A stretch of 10,272 nt of DNA from assembly GCA_002401565.1 (NCBI GenBank), contig NVTL01000031.1:17373-27644 (forward strand), read 5' to 3'. The position numbers were made by a program, and so were the translations under genes. The notes below the pieces were generated by a model. The model saw only the letters and a list, made by a program, of their open reading frames with translations. It did not search any database and was not told where the DNA came from. Of this stretch, positions 1 to 7,624 are shown in pieces. Source of the DNA: Rhodospirillaceae bacterium. Lineage in GTDB: Bacteria > Pseudomonadota > Alphaproteobacteria > Rhodospirillales > Magnetovibrionaceae. How positions within the stretch are numbered: the first letter of the stretch is position 1; each line of letters opens with the position of its first letter.

Positions 1-407
1 ATATAAGGAATGGTGATGCGGTACATGGGTTCGTCTTCGTGGGTGAAAAAGAGCTCTTCCCATTGGCCCGTGGCCAGGACGCGTTTGTCGATATCATCAC
101 GGGGTTTTTCGCTGGTCAATCCAGGGCCAAATTGATCGTTGACGGGATCACCACGCACCACATGCACGGCGGTGATTCCGGGGATCGCGCGCAGGCGGCT
201 CAACAAATTTTCGCGTTGATCAATAACCCCAGCCAGCATTTGTTCAGTGAGGGATATGCGCAACAATTCAGCCGCCATGCGGCCTTGTTCGCGGATGGTT
301 TCTTTACTGAAAAAGCTAAAGGATTGAATAGTGACAACCGACAAAAGGACGATCAAAACCGTCGAGATAATGCCCGAAAACAGATAACGTTTTTGCTTAA
401 GCTTCAT
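1..407 (-). CDS. Membrane-anchored sensor/signalling protein, N-terminal part (runs off left edge)
   Basis: An open frame starts at ATG 407-405 and stays open to base 1, giving 135 codons with no stop. A GGGGGA ribosome binding site lies about 9 bases upstream. The protein begins MKLKQKRYLF, has one membrane segment at about residues 9-33, and then an apparently periplasmic region with a helical stretch (about 34-75) and a compact part ending in PMYRITIPYI. This is the usual N-terminal layout of chemoreceptors, histidine kinases and diguanylate cyclases: one anchor followed by a periplasmic sensor domain. The RITIPYI ending resembles sensor domains in which a C..CH haem site follows shortly, but that site would lie outside the window, so this is inference. 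The signalling output domain is also outside. The gene follows the antiporter operon on the same strand, 121 bases after it; I see no proof of co-transcription. Confidence 0.75.
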   Translation of the reverse strand, partial: MKLKQKRYLFSGIISTVLIVLLSVVTIQSFSFFSKETIREQGRMAAELLRISLTEQMLAGVIDQRENLLSRLRAIPGITAVHVVRGDPVNDQFGPGLTSEKPRDDIDKRVLATGQWEELFFTHEDEPMYRITIPY

Positions 408-528
408 TCTTTGTAGTCCCCCAACTCAGTACATGGTCTTCTTTTGAAGATTTCATTAACGGTAAACTACTGCAATCGAATTGAAAAATCACGCTTTTTT
501 GTTGTTAATCCACAAAAATAATATGGGT

Positions 529-2226
529 TTACACAAAAAGATAGATGATCAGATACGCACACAAGACGACGATCATCCAAAACGCCATTTCTCCAGCGGG
601 GGTTGTCCGTGCCAAAACACCGCGAGGATTATGATGTTCAGTCGCCAGCGTGATGATTTTGCTGACCAGTTTGTTTTTGGTGTTGCCAAAGCTGCGGTTG
701 AACTTTGTGATGACGATGGTCGCCTTGCGCGCCGCATTAAACAAGAGTTTGCGGTAAACCCAGTCCACATCCAAAGTGATGGTCAGCGTGCGTTTCATCA
801 GTTTTAACAAAACAAAAAATGCCAAACCGCTGTACAGCAATAACTGTAACATTTCATAGACATGGGCTTGGGTGTACGGTTGATAATCCGTGGGAAACGG
901 CAATATCGCGTACAGATATTCGGGTTGAACACCAATCCAAATGCACAAAATCGAAAACAACGCCATGGCGGCTTTCATGTTCCACGGGGGATCTTTGGGG
1001 CGCAGGCCTGAATCTTTTTGGAAAAAGACAAACCACGGGAACTTAATACCTGCATGCAAAAACACACCCGCAGACGCCGCCACCAGACAGAACCAAGTGA
1101 ACGCCAAGCCTTCGTCAAAGGCGGCTTGGGACGTCATGGACTTGGAAATAAAGCCACTGGTCCACGGCACACTGGAAATTGCTAAGGCTCCGATGATGCC
1201 TGCTAAGGTGGTAAAAGGCATAGATTGGAACAGGCCACCCAAATCGGTGCATTTGCGTTTGCCGTTGGTCATGTACATCACCGATCCGGCGCTCATCAAC
1301 AACAACGCTTTATAAATAATATGGGTAAAGGCATGGGCGGCGGCGCCGTTGATGGCCATTTCGGTGCCAATGCCCGCAGCCACCAACATGAACCCCACTT
1401 GGTTGATGATCGAATAGGCCAAGATGCGGCGCATGTCGTTTTCTAACAAGGCATAAATGATGCCGTAAAAGATCATATACAGACCCAGCCAGATCAAAAG
1501 CTCGGTCCCGGCAAAGCCCACCAACAATACATATACGGCGGTTTTTGTGGTGAACGCCGATAAAAATACGGTGCCGGACCAGCTACCTTCGGGGTAGGCA
1601 TCGGGCAACCACGCGCTTAACGGCGGAGCCCCGGTATTGATTAAAAATCCCACCAAAATCGCCCACGTGGCAAAGCTGTTGGGGATCATGCGGACAAAAT
1701 CGATGGACCCGGTTTCTTGGGCGTAACCAATCACGCCAATCATCAATACCACGCCACCAAACAGGTGAATAATGGCATAGCGCATGGCGGCTTTGGCCGA
1801 GGCTTCGGTGCGCGCTGACCAGACAACGATGGTGGACGCCACGGCCATCAATTCCCAATAGATAAACACGGTGACCAAATCGCCCGCCAAAGCCACGCCA
1901 ATGGCGCTGCCCGCATAGACAAAGGCGGCAACCATTTCGGTGATGTTTTTGCGGTTTAAGGCAAACAAGCCCCCGGCAAAGGCCATGATGGAAAAGACGA
2001 GAGCAAACAGCCGCGATAGGTTATTGCCTTCGACCAGTTCAAGTTCATAGTCCAAGAAAGACGCGGTCACTTGCACGCCATCGCCCACTTCCCATACGGC
2101 CACAAGGGTGATCAGCGGCAGGGCCAAGGTCAGGACTTTGCGCATGCTGCCTTTGAACACGGGCAACAAAAAGGCCCCCAAAATCAAGATCAAGGCGGGG
2201 GACATTAACAACATATCAATTGTCAT
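529..2226 (-). CDS. Third antiporter-like subunit (MrpD/NuoL family, 565 aa)
   Basis: Polytopic protein of the proton-translocating antiporter family (PF00361, shared by MrpA, MrpD and NuoL/M/N). The membrane-embedded Glu is at E125 (in YWELMAVAS). A Lys at K228 (FTTKTAVYVLL) and the H299/H302/K306 cluster (AHAFTHIIYKALL) match the ion path of the family. The TM7 Lys present in the two sister proteins is replaced by Asn, N197, just before the PPLSAWLPDAY motif. After about residue 475 comes a cationic amphipathic stretch including LDVDWVYRK, then a last membrane helix at about 546-565, which recalls the lateral helix and final TM of NuoL (inference). ATG 2226 overlaps the preceding gene by 11 bases and has AAAGGA 8 bases upstream. 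It is the last gene of the operon and no clear hairpin terminator follows it. Confidence 0.88.
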   Translation of the reverse strand: MTIDMLLMSPALILILGAFLLPVFKGSMRKVLTLALPLITLVAVWEVGDGVQVTASFLDYELELVEGNNLSRLFALVFSIMAFAGGLFALNRKNITEMVAAFVYAGSAIGVALAGDLVTVFIYWELMAVASTIVVWSARTEASAKAAMRYAIIHLFGGVVLMIGVIGYAQETGSIDFVRMIPNSFATWAILVGFLINTGAPPLSAWLPDAYPEGSWSGTVFLSAFTTKTAVYVLLVGFAGTELLIWLGLYMIFYGIIYALLENDMRRILAYSIINQVGFMLVAAGIGTEMAINGAAAHAFTHIIYKALLLMSAGSVMYMTNGKRKCTDLGGLFQSMPFTTLAGIIGALAISSVPWTSGFISKSMTSQAAFDEGLAFTWFCLVAASAGVFLHAGIKFPWFVFFQKDSGLRPKDPPWNMKAAMALFSILCIWIGVQPEYLYAILPFPTDYQPYTQAHVYEMLQLLLYSGLAFFVLLKLMKRTLTITLDVDWVYRKLLFNAARKATIVITKFNRSFGNTKNKLVSKIITLATEHHNPRGVLARTTPAGEMAFWMIVVLCAYLIIYLFV

Positions 2227-2488
2227 AATACGTGTCCTTTCGCCCCAGAATTATGCCGACGATAAACTTGGCAAACAGGACCATGCCAATGCACGTCACA
2301 AAGCCGTACCACGAATAAAAAGTCACCGTGCCTTCGAGGCCAAATTTTGTGTGGGGATGCACGGTTGTGCCCAGCCAGGTGACCAAAGCCAGCAAAGCAA
2401 TGCCGCCAACCCACAGGCCCTTGATGGTGTTAGGTCGCACCAACCAGTGCAGTTTTTTGGGATCTTGCGTGATTTTCTGTTCTTTCAT
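2216..2488 (-). CDS. Small two-TM membrane protein of unknown function within the antiporter operon (90 aa)
   Basis: A 90-residue protein with a basic N-terminal arm (MKEQKITQDPKKLHW) and two predicted membrane helices, about 23-43 and 56-82. A short connecting loop contains HPHTKFGLEG, and the C-terminus is RKDTYYDN. The start is ATG 2488, 3 bases after the upstream stop, with GGGGAT as a probable ribosome binding site. It overlaps the next antiporter gene by 11 bases, so it is firmly inside the operon between two antiporter subunits. It is not MrpB, C, E, F or G: those are all present elsewhere in the cluster and none has this pattern. From memory, similar short proteins ending in an EDYYD-like tail occur in related Mrp-type clusters, but I know of no assigned function. 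An accessory or assembly subunit of the antiporter complex is the natural inference. Confidence 0.85.
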   Translation of the reverse strand: MKEQKITQDPKKLHWLVRPNTIKGLWVGGIALLALVTWLGTTVHPHTKFGLEGTVTFYSWYGFVTCIGMVLFAKFIVGIILGRKDTYYDN

Positions 2489-2491
2489 GAC

Positions 2492-3991
2492 TTAATCCCC
2501 CACCAAAGCTTGGCCCAGAGCCAAGGGGACTTCTGGATAAAAGAACAGCACAATGGTGCCGAGCGCCGTAAAGCACAGGGCCAAGACCATCGGCCACGGG
2601 GCTTCGCCGTGGTTTTCGAATTCATAATGCGGGGCATTTTTGTGGCGCTTTTGAGGTTCTTTGAAAAAGGCCACATAGATGATCGGCAAAAAATATGCTG
2701 CATTTAATAACGTCGAGGCAATAATCACCAAAATCACCAGAGCATTGCTGGTTTCCAACGCGCCGCTGAGAATATACCATTTTGATATAAAACCAGCCGT
2801 CGGCGGAAGCCCGATCATCGACAAGGCGCCAATGGCAAACGCCCCCATGGTGAACGGCATGGTGCGACCAATGCCGTCCAGTTCGCTAACCTTGGTTTTA
2901 TGGGCGGCGGTGTAAATGGCCCCGGCGGCAAAAAATAACGTGATTTTGCCAAACGCATGGGCCGCCATATGCATGGCCGCGCCCGCCACGGAAATAGGAG
3001 CCAAAATAGCCGCGCCCAAAATCACGTAACTGAGTTGGCTGATGGTGGAATAGGCGAGGCGTCGTTTTAAGTTGTCTTGTCGCAACGCAATGATGGACGC
3101 CGAAATAATCGTAAACGCCGCCACCAAAATCAGCCAATCATCGGCTCGCGCATCAACCAGTAAATCTAGTCCAAAGATATAAACAATGACCTTAACCACC
3201 GCAAATACGCCAGCCTTCACCACGGCCACCGCGTGCAGCAAGGCCGACACCGGCGTCGGTGCCACCATGGCGGCGGGCAACCAGCGGTGCACGGGCATCA
3301 TGGCGGCTTTACCAATGCCAAACACGTACAAGAACAACAATACAGCCAGTTCCGGTCCGTGGACTTTATCGGCCAAAATACCGCCCGATTGGAAATCCAA
3401 GGTGCCCGTAATGTTATAGGTCCACAGCATGGCGAGGAATAAAAAGCCGATGGATGTGGCCATCAAAATGCCCAAATACACCCGTCCGCCTTTGATGGCT
3501 TCGGGGCGACCGGAATGGGTCACCAAAGGATAAGTCGACAGCGTCAGGACTTCGTAAAAGACAAACATGGTCAAGATGTTGCCGGAATAGGCAATGCCAA
3601 TGGCGCTGGAAATCGCCAGCGTAAAGCACACATAAAACCGCGTTTGGTGCAGTTCTTTATTGCCGCGCATATAACCGATGGAATAAACCGTGTTGACGAT
3701 CCACAGGCCACTGGCGATCAACGCAAACAGCTGGCCCAGCGGTTCAACCGTTAAGGTCAGCATCAGGCCCGGAAACATTTCCAACATATCGACCGAAGGC
3801 CGACCACCATCCAAAACATCAGAGGTCAAGCTGGCGACCAGCACAAATTCTAAAATCGCGGTGATCAGCGAGGCGGCTTCGCGCAAATTGCGATTACGTT
3901 CGCCCAACGCCCAAACCATCAGACCGCCTAATAAAGGCAAGATCAAAGTCAGTTGGATGACTGCGGCTTGGGATAAATAAGCACTTATCAT
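2492..3991 (-). CDS. Second antiporter-like subunit (MrpA N-terminal/MrpD-type, 499 aa)
   Basis: Polytopic PF00361-family protein carrying a full set of ion-path residues: E147 in TM5 (FYEVLTLSTY), K228 in TM7 (GIGKAAMMPVHRWLP), H253 and K259 in TM8 (SALLHAVAVVKAG), and H341/H345/K349 in HMAAHAFGK. The SALLHA..VKAG motif is closer to MrpA and NuoL (SA..H..T.V.AG) than to MrpD, so this subunit probably fills the role of the MrpA N-terminal domain, without the long C-terminal part of MrpA. The length of 499 residues fits one antiporter module. ATG 3991 follows the preceding stop directly (TAA-ATG), with a GGGGGG run upstream, which favours coupled translation. Annotation pipelines commonly call such proteins antiporter subunit D family. 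The assignment to the MrpA-like branch is from motifs, not alignment. Confidence 0.9.
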   Translation of the reverse strand: MISAYLSQAAVIQLTLILPLLGGLMVWALGERNRNLREAASLITAILEFVLVASLTSDVLDGGRPSVDMLEMFPGLMLTLTVEPLGQLFALIASGLWIVNTVYSIGYMRGNKELHQTRFYVCFTLAISSAIGIAYSGNILTMFVFYEVLTLSTYPLVTHSGRPEAIKGGRVYLGILMATSIGFLFLAMLWTYNITGTLDFQSGGILADKVHGPELAVLLFLYVFGIGKAAMMPVHRWLPAAMVAPTPVSALLHAVAVVKAGVFAVVKVIVYIFGLDLLVDARADDWLILVAAFTIISASIIALRQDNLKRRLAYSTISQLSYVILGAAILAPISVAGAAMHMAAHAFGKITLFFAAGAIYTAAHKTKVSELDGIGRTMPFTMGAFAIGALSMIGLPPTAGFISKWYILSGALETSNALVILVIIASTLLNAAYFLPIIYVAFFKEPQKRHKNAPHYEFENHGEAPWPMVLALCFTALGTIVLFFYPEVPLALGQALVGD

Positions 3992-5476
3992 TTACATGCC
4001 CCCCATCAATTGACGCGCCGCGGTGTGGGCGATGTCCATGGTCAGAGTTGCGTGGGTGCCAAAATACAGGCTGGCGAGCGCCAAAATCCATGTGGGGATC
4101 AGCATGCTGAGGGGTAATTTTTTGATGATTTTAACGGGGGCTAAATGACTGTCGCGCAGATAAGCCACTTCGAATATGCGCCACACATAAATCACCGCCA
4201 ACAAAGACGACAATAAAATCAACGCGGCTAAAGGCCACATGTCGGCTTCTAACGTAGCTGTGACCAACTGCCATTTACTGACAAATCCGGCGGTTAACGG
4301 CACACCGATCAGGCCGAGGCCCGCGACAATAAACGCCGCCATCAACAACGGCATGCTTTTGCCAACGCCGCGCAGGTCCCGCAGGGTGACGGCGCCGGTG
4401 GAATAGATAATCGCGCCAATGGCTAAAAACGCGGTGCCTTTGACCAAAGCATGATTAAACAGGTGAATGATGCCGCCCGCCAATCCAGCTTCGGTCGCCA
4501 AGGCCACACCCAAAACCATATAGCCAATTTGCGCCACCGAAGAATAGGCCATCATGCGTTTTAAGTTTTCTTGCCAAATGGCCGACAAACTGGCCAGGAA
4601 CATGCCCGCCAAGGCCATGCCGATCAGCACGGGTTGCAACGGGAAGGTGGCAAACAGGTCAACTTCACCGAATACCGTAAAGAAGATCCGCAGCAACACA
4701 TACAACGACACCTTGGTCGCGGTGGCCGCTAAAAACGCGGTGACGGCGCTGGGGGCGAAGGTATAGGCATTGGGCAACCACATGTGCAAGGGGAACAGCG
4801 CCAATTTTAAACTGATGCCCACGGTCAAAAAGGCCAGAGCCGCCAGCACCGTGCGGGTGTCGGCAATGGCTGGCATGATGGTGGAAAGATCGGCAAAGTT
4901 CAACGACCCGGTCATTTGATACATCAGGCCAACGCCGATGATGTAAAATGTTGCGCCAATGGTGCCCATGATCAAATAACGGTAGGCTGCGGTTAGGGCA
5001 CGGCGGTCCTGACCCATGCTGATCAAGACATAAGACGACAGGGATGAAATTTCTAAAAACACAAACAGATTAAACGCATCGCCCGTAACCGTGATGCCCA
5101 ACAACCCGGAAATGCACAGCAACATCATGGTGTAAAACAGGTAAATGCGTTCTTTTTGAATTTCGTTTTCGACGCTCTTTTTCGCGTAGGGGATCACCAC
5201 CGCACCGATGGTGGCAATGATCACGACCACAAAGGCCCCCAGCGGATCAAGTTTGTATTCAATGCCCCACGGCGCGTCCCAGCCGCCGATGCGGTAAAAG
5301 ACTTCGCCTTGTTCAAGGACTTGGATCAACAGTTTTACGGCAATCCCAAAAATTGACCACGACACAACTAAGGCCACGGCCCAAGCCGCCGTCGCATTGC
5401 GGAGCAATACACAGACCGGGGCCGCCAGCAATGGCACCACGACCAGCAAAATCAGCCAAGGATCGGACGTTAACAT
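3992..5476 (-). CDS. mrpD: Na+/H+ antiporter subunit MrpD (MnhD), 494 aa
   Basis: Core antiporter subunit of the Mrp complex, expected to exchange Na+ (or K+) for H+ across the inner membrane. It has about 14 hydrophobic helices. Family ion-path residues are visible: E142 in TM5 (FVFLEISSLSSY), K224 in TM7 (SLKLALFPLHMWLPNAY), K255 in TM8 (ATKVSLYVLL), and H338/H342/K346 in IHLFNHALVKG. The length matches MrpD proteins (about 490-500). ATG 5476 overlaps the end of mrpC by 7 bases and has GAGG 7 bases upstream. It sits directly after mrpC, as in canonical mrp operons. Of the three antiporter-like proteins encoded here it is the most typical MrpD. Confidence 0.93.
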   Translation of the reverse strand: MLTSDPWLILLVVVPLLAAPVCVLLRNATAAWAVALVVSWSIFGIAVKLLIQVLEQGEVFYRIGGWDAPWGIEYKLDPLGAFVVVIIATIGAVVIPYAKKSVENEIQKERIYLFYTMMLLCISGLLGITVTGDAFNLFVFLEISSLSSYVLISMGQDRRALTAAYRYLIMGTIGATFYIIGVGLMYQMTGSLNFADLSTIMPAIADTRTVLAALAFLTVGISLKLALFPLHMWLPNAYTFAPSAVTAFLAATATKVSLYVLLRIFFTVFGEVDLFATFPLQPVLIGMALAGMFLASLSAIWQENLKRMMAYSSVAQIGYMVLGVALATEAGLAGGIIHLFNHALVKGTAFLAIGAIIYSTGAVTLRDLRGVGKSMPLLMAAFIVAGLGLIGVPLTAGFVSKWQLVTATLEADMWPLAALILLSSLLAVIYVWRIFEVAYLRDSHLAPVKIIKKLPLSMLIPTWILALASLYFGTHATLTMDIAHTAARQLMGGM

Positions 5477-5850
5477 GCGACGTCCTCTTCTTCGTGTTCA
5501 ATGGCTTGGATTTCGTCTTCTTCAATAGTGCCATACGCCGCATTGATGCGCACCACCAACGCCAAAGCCAACGCCGTAGTCGCGACACCAACCACAATGG
5601 CGGTCAGGATCAAAACATGGGGCAGGGGATTGGAATAGATTTCAATGGCATCGTCCAAAATGGGCGCAGAGCCGCCTTCGATCTTGCCCATGGAAATGTA
5701 AAAAACAAAGACCGAGACTTGAAAGATATTCAGGCCGACGATTTTTTTGATCAGGTTGCCCTGCGCGATCACCACGTAAAAACCCGACATCATCAGCACG
5801 ATGACGACCCAGTAATTCAACAAGCCAATAAGGTCCGGAATATCAATCAT
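5470..5850 (-). CDS. mrpC: Antiporter subunit MrpC (MnhC, NuoK-like)
   Basis: Small NuoK-like subunit with three membrane helices. It begins MIDIPDLIGLLNYWVVIVLM and includes NLIKKIVGLNIFQ and the NPLPHVLILTAIVVG motif typical of MrpC/NuoK, followed by an acidic cytoplasmic tail (EEDEIQAIEHEEEDVAC). In Mrp it forms part of the membrane core linking MrpD to the small subunits. The start is uncertain by five codons. ATG 5865 gives MRVVEM..., but ATG 5850 is better placed behind a purine-rich GAGGGTGGTGGAA and fits the usual N-terminus, so I use it. Either start overlaps the 3' end of mrpB, and the gene overlaps mrpD by 7 bases. Confidence 0.92.
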   Translation of the reverse strand: MIDIPDLIGLLNYWVVIVLMMSGFYVVIAQGNLIKKIVGLNIFQVSVFVFYISMGKIEGGSAPILDDAIEIYSNPLPHVLILTAIVVGVATTALALALVVRINAAYGTIEEDEIQAIEHEEEDVAC

Positions 5851-6310
5851 TTCCACCACCCTCATTTTCTTGGTCTAACGCGATGTTGCCATCTTTGCCA
5901 TGTCCGGCAAAGGCGAAAAAGATCGTGATCATGGCCCCAGCCACCGTCATGCCGACGCCAAATTCAATCAAGAGAATGCCTAAATGCTGTCCCGCCAATG
6001 GGGTTTTACCCAACACGGAATAATCCAAAAATTCTGCGCCCATCAACATGGTCACAATGCCTGTGCCGCCAAACAGCAAGACACCCAGCGCCAAAATAAC
6101 GCGGGTGACATCGGCGGTGATGGCTTGGCGCGCGGTTGATACGCCGTAAACCAGCCCGTATAAAATAAACGCTGCGGCCATAATAACGCCCGCTTGAAAG
6201 CCGCCACCGGGACCAAAGTCACCGTGAAACTGGACATATAAAGCAAACAAAATGATCGGCGGTACGATGATTTTGGTGACGACCCGCAACAGGGGAGCCT
6301 TAAAAATCAT
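5843..6310 (-). CDS. mrpB: Antiporter subunit MrpB (MnhB domain)
   Basis: A 155-residue protein with four predicted membrane helices. It carries the MnhB-family signature near residues 28-45, FHGDFGPGGGFQAGVIMAAA, where the GPGGGFQ core is diagnostic (PF04039). The C-terminal tail is hydrophilic and acidic (ALDQENEGGGND). It corresponds to MbhF of archaeal membrane-bound hydrogenases and to MrpB of bacterial antiporters. ATG 6310 overlaps the upstream stop as ATGA, a classic coupling arrangement. The upstream gene supplies the MrpA-C-terminal/MbhDE part, so the two together reproduce the MrpA-B junction of canonical complexes. Confidence 0.93.
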   Translation of the reverse strand: MIFKAPLLRVVTKIIVPPIILFALYVQFHGDFGPGGGFQAGVIMAAAFILYGLVYGVSTARQAITADVTRVILALGVLLFGGTGIVTMLMGAEFLDYSVLGKTPLAGQHLGILLIEFGVGMTVAGAMITIFFAFAGHGKDGNIALDQENEGGGND

Positions 6311-6927
6311 GACGTTGTCTCCTTTTTATCGGAAACGGCTTTATCGTCTTCTTTGTTTTCTTCTTCTACGTCTTCTTTGCGGCGGTAAGCCACGCGGGAT
6401 GTGGACATGCCTTGGCCCTTTACCCGGCCCAAAATCGCCAATACGCCAATGGCGGCGGTAAAGACAACGGCGGTTTCGCCCAAGGTATCAAAACCGCGAT
6501 AGCTGGCTAAAATTGACGTCACGATGTTAGGCGGGCCGACTTCGGCCGCAGATTTTTCGATGTAATGATTGGCCACGTGTTGATGGATAGGCGCATTGAT
6601 GTCGCCATACCGTGGCATGTCAAAAGTTCCGTACACCAAAACCCCGCCGGTGATAAACACCAACAACAGCGGCATCACGGAAAGCTTATTGTGACTTTTT
6701 TCGGTGCGGCTGGTCAGGGCCAATGTGCTCAACATCAATACGGTGGAAATGCCCGCGCCCACGGCGGCTTCGGTAAAGGCCACGTCGACCGCATCCATGA
6801 CCAGATATAAAGCGGCCGCAAACAACGAATACACGCCCGACAACATCACCACGGCAAACAGGTTGCGCAAACGCACCAGCCAAAACGCGGATGCGGCCAT
6901 GAACAACAACAAAGCAATGGCGATCAC
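6307..6927 (-). CDS. MrpA C-terminal-like subunit: DUF4040 (MbhD) plus MbhE-type domain, 206 aa or slightly longer
   Basis: Residues 1-72 form an MbhD/DUF4040 domain (VRLRNLFAVVMLSGVYS, then DAVDVAFTEAAVGAG with the conserved acidic residues D45, D48 and E53). Residues about 82-166 form an MbhE-like domain: a first helix, a loop (RYGDINAPIHQHV), then TSILASYRGFDTLGETAVVF, the signature of the MrpA C-terminus/MbhE. A highly charged tail follows (about 175-206). In canonical Mrp these two domains end the large MrpA; here they are a free-standing protein, as in archaeal Mbh. The start is unclear. GTG 6927 has no good ribosome binding site, whereas GGAGGA at 6955-6960 points to an in-frame ATA at 6948-6946, which would add seven residues. 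It overlaps mrpB by ATGA. Confidence 0.88.
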   Translation of the reverse strand: MIAIALLLFMAASAFWLVRLRNLFAVVMLSGVYSLFAAALYLVMDAVDVAFTEAAVGAGISTVLMLSTLALTSRTEKSHNKLSVMPLLLVFITGGVLVYGTFDMPRYGDINAPIHQHVANHYIEKSAAEVGPPNIVTSILASYRGFDTLGETAVVFTAAIGVLAILGRVKGQGMSTSRVAYRRKEDVEEENKEDDKAVSDKKETTS

Positions 6928-6944
6928 ATGTTCTACGATCTGTT

Positions 6945-7307
6945 CTATGACTTGTCCTCCTTTGCAGAAGGAGTCTTAGCCGAACGGTCAGATGATTTAT
7001 GTTTAGCGCCGCTTTGCACGCCCCCCGCAATGGCGGCGCGCGCCAAAGCAAACGTTGTGGTGGGCGACGTCAGGCCGATAAAGACAATGATCAGGCCCAG
7101 CTTAACAATGACAATCCATTCGTCCGTTTGAAACATCAAACCGATCAAGATAAGCCAACAGCCCAAGGTATCGACCATGCCAGCCCCATGCATACGCGAA
7201 AAGATGTCGGGCAAGCGTAAAATACCCAACGATCCCACCAGCGCAAAAAAGGCTCCGCTGATAATCAAGACCCAACTGATCCAATCAAAGATGCTTAAAT
7301 CAGGCAT
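6945..7307 (-). CDS. mrpG: Antiporter subunit MrpG (MnhG)
   Basis: A protein of about 120 residues with three membrane helices. Its MrpG signature is GSLGILRLPDIFSRMHGAGM followed by VDTLG (family pattern G..G..R.PD...R.HA....DTLG). A hydrophilic Lys/Ser-rich C-terminal tail (GAKHKSSDRSAKTPSAKEDKS) is probably cytoplasmic. ATG 7307 shares one base with the mrpF stop and stands 6 bases after GGGGA. A GTG one codon earlier (7310) is the alternative start, giving an N-terminus of MMPDL. MrpG is a small structural subunit needed for Mrp assembly in the systems studied. The gene ends in TAG at 6947-6945 inside an ATAG overlap with a possible ATA start of the next gene. Confidence 0.93.
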   Translation of the reverse strand: MPDLSIFDWISWVLIISGAFFALVGSLGILRLPDIFSRMHGAGMVDTLGCWLILIGLMFQTDEWIVIVKLGLIIVFIGLTSPTTTFALARAAIAGGVQSGAKHKSSDRSAKTPSAKEDKS

Positions 7308-7624
7308 CACAAATCCCCATCGCTGGGGGCTTTACCGGAAAAGCCTTGGGATTCAAATTTAACGTACTTTGTCACGGCAACGGTGCCGATGAAATTAATC
7401 AGGGCGTACAGCAAGGCAATGTCTAAAAATTCAGGGCGTCCGTCTAAAAAGCCATAAACCGCAATCAGAACAACCGTCAGGGTGCCCGTAGTATTGACCG
7501 CTAAAATCCGGTCAAACACGGTGGGCCCGATGAAGGCCCGAAACAAGGCCAAAGCCATAGAAACCAAAACCGCAAGGGCGGCCGCAGCGAACATGTTGGA
7601 AAAAATTTCGACAAACAGGTTCAT
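7307..7624 (-). CDS. mrpF: Antiporter subunit MrpF (MnhF)
   Basis: A 105-residue protein with three membrane helices. The MrpF motif is visible at residues about 29-45 (RAFIGPTVFDRILAVNT), with the conserved D38/R39 pair. Further acidic residues (D61, D68) flank the third helix, followed by LLYALINFIGTVA. The length is normal for the family (about 85-105). ATG 7624 overlaps the mrpE stop as ATGA, which favours coupled translation. It occupies the standard E-F-G position. MrpF is a small membrane subunit of the Mrp core and corresponds to MbhB in archaeal complexes. Confidence 0.94.
   Translation of the reverse strand: MNLFVEIFSNMFAAAALAVLVSMALALFRAFIGPTVFDRILAVNTTGTLTVVLIAVYGFLDGRPEFLDIALLYALINFIGTVAVTKYVKFESQGFSGKAPSDGDL

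Noticed and set aside
39..416. Plus-strand ORF of 125 codons at the left end
   Set aside because: It lies opposite the minus-strand sensor gene, which has a ribosome binding site, a clear membrane anchor and a continuous frame. The plus-strand product has no recognisable features.
495..518. Inverted repeat after the last antiporter gene as a terminator
   Set aside because: The stem TTTTTGT/ACAAAAA is almost all A-T with a 9-base loop and no T-tract on the minus strand, so it is too weak to call.
2108..2707. Plus-strand ORF of 199 codons
   Set aside because: It spans parts of three overlapping minus-strand antiporter genes whose products have unmistakable family motifs. It is a shadow frame rich in Gln, His and Asp.
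5353..5928. Plus-strand ORF of 191 codons
   Set aside because: It is antisense to mrpD, mrpC and mrpB, has a low-complexity His/Gln/Asn-rich product and no ribosome binding site.
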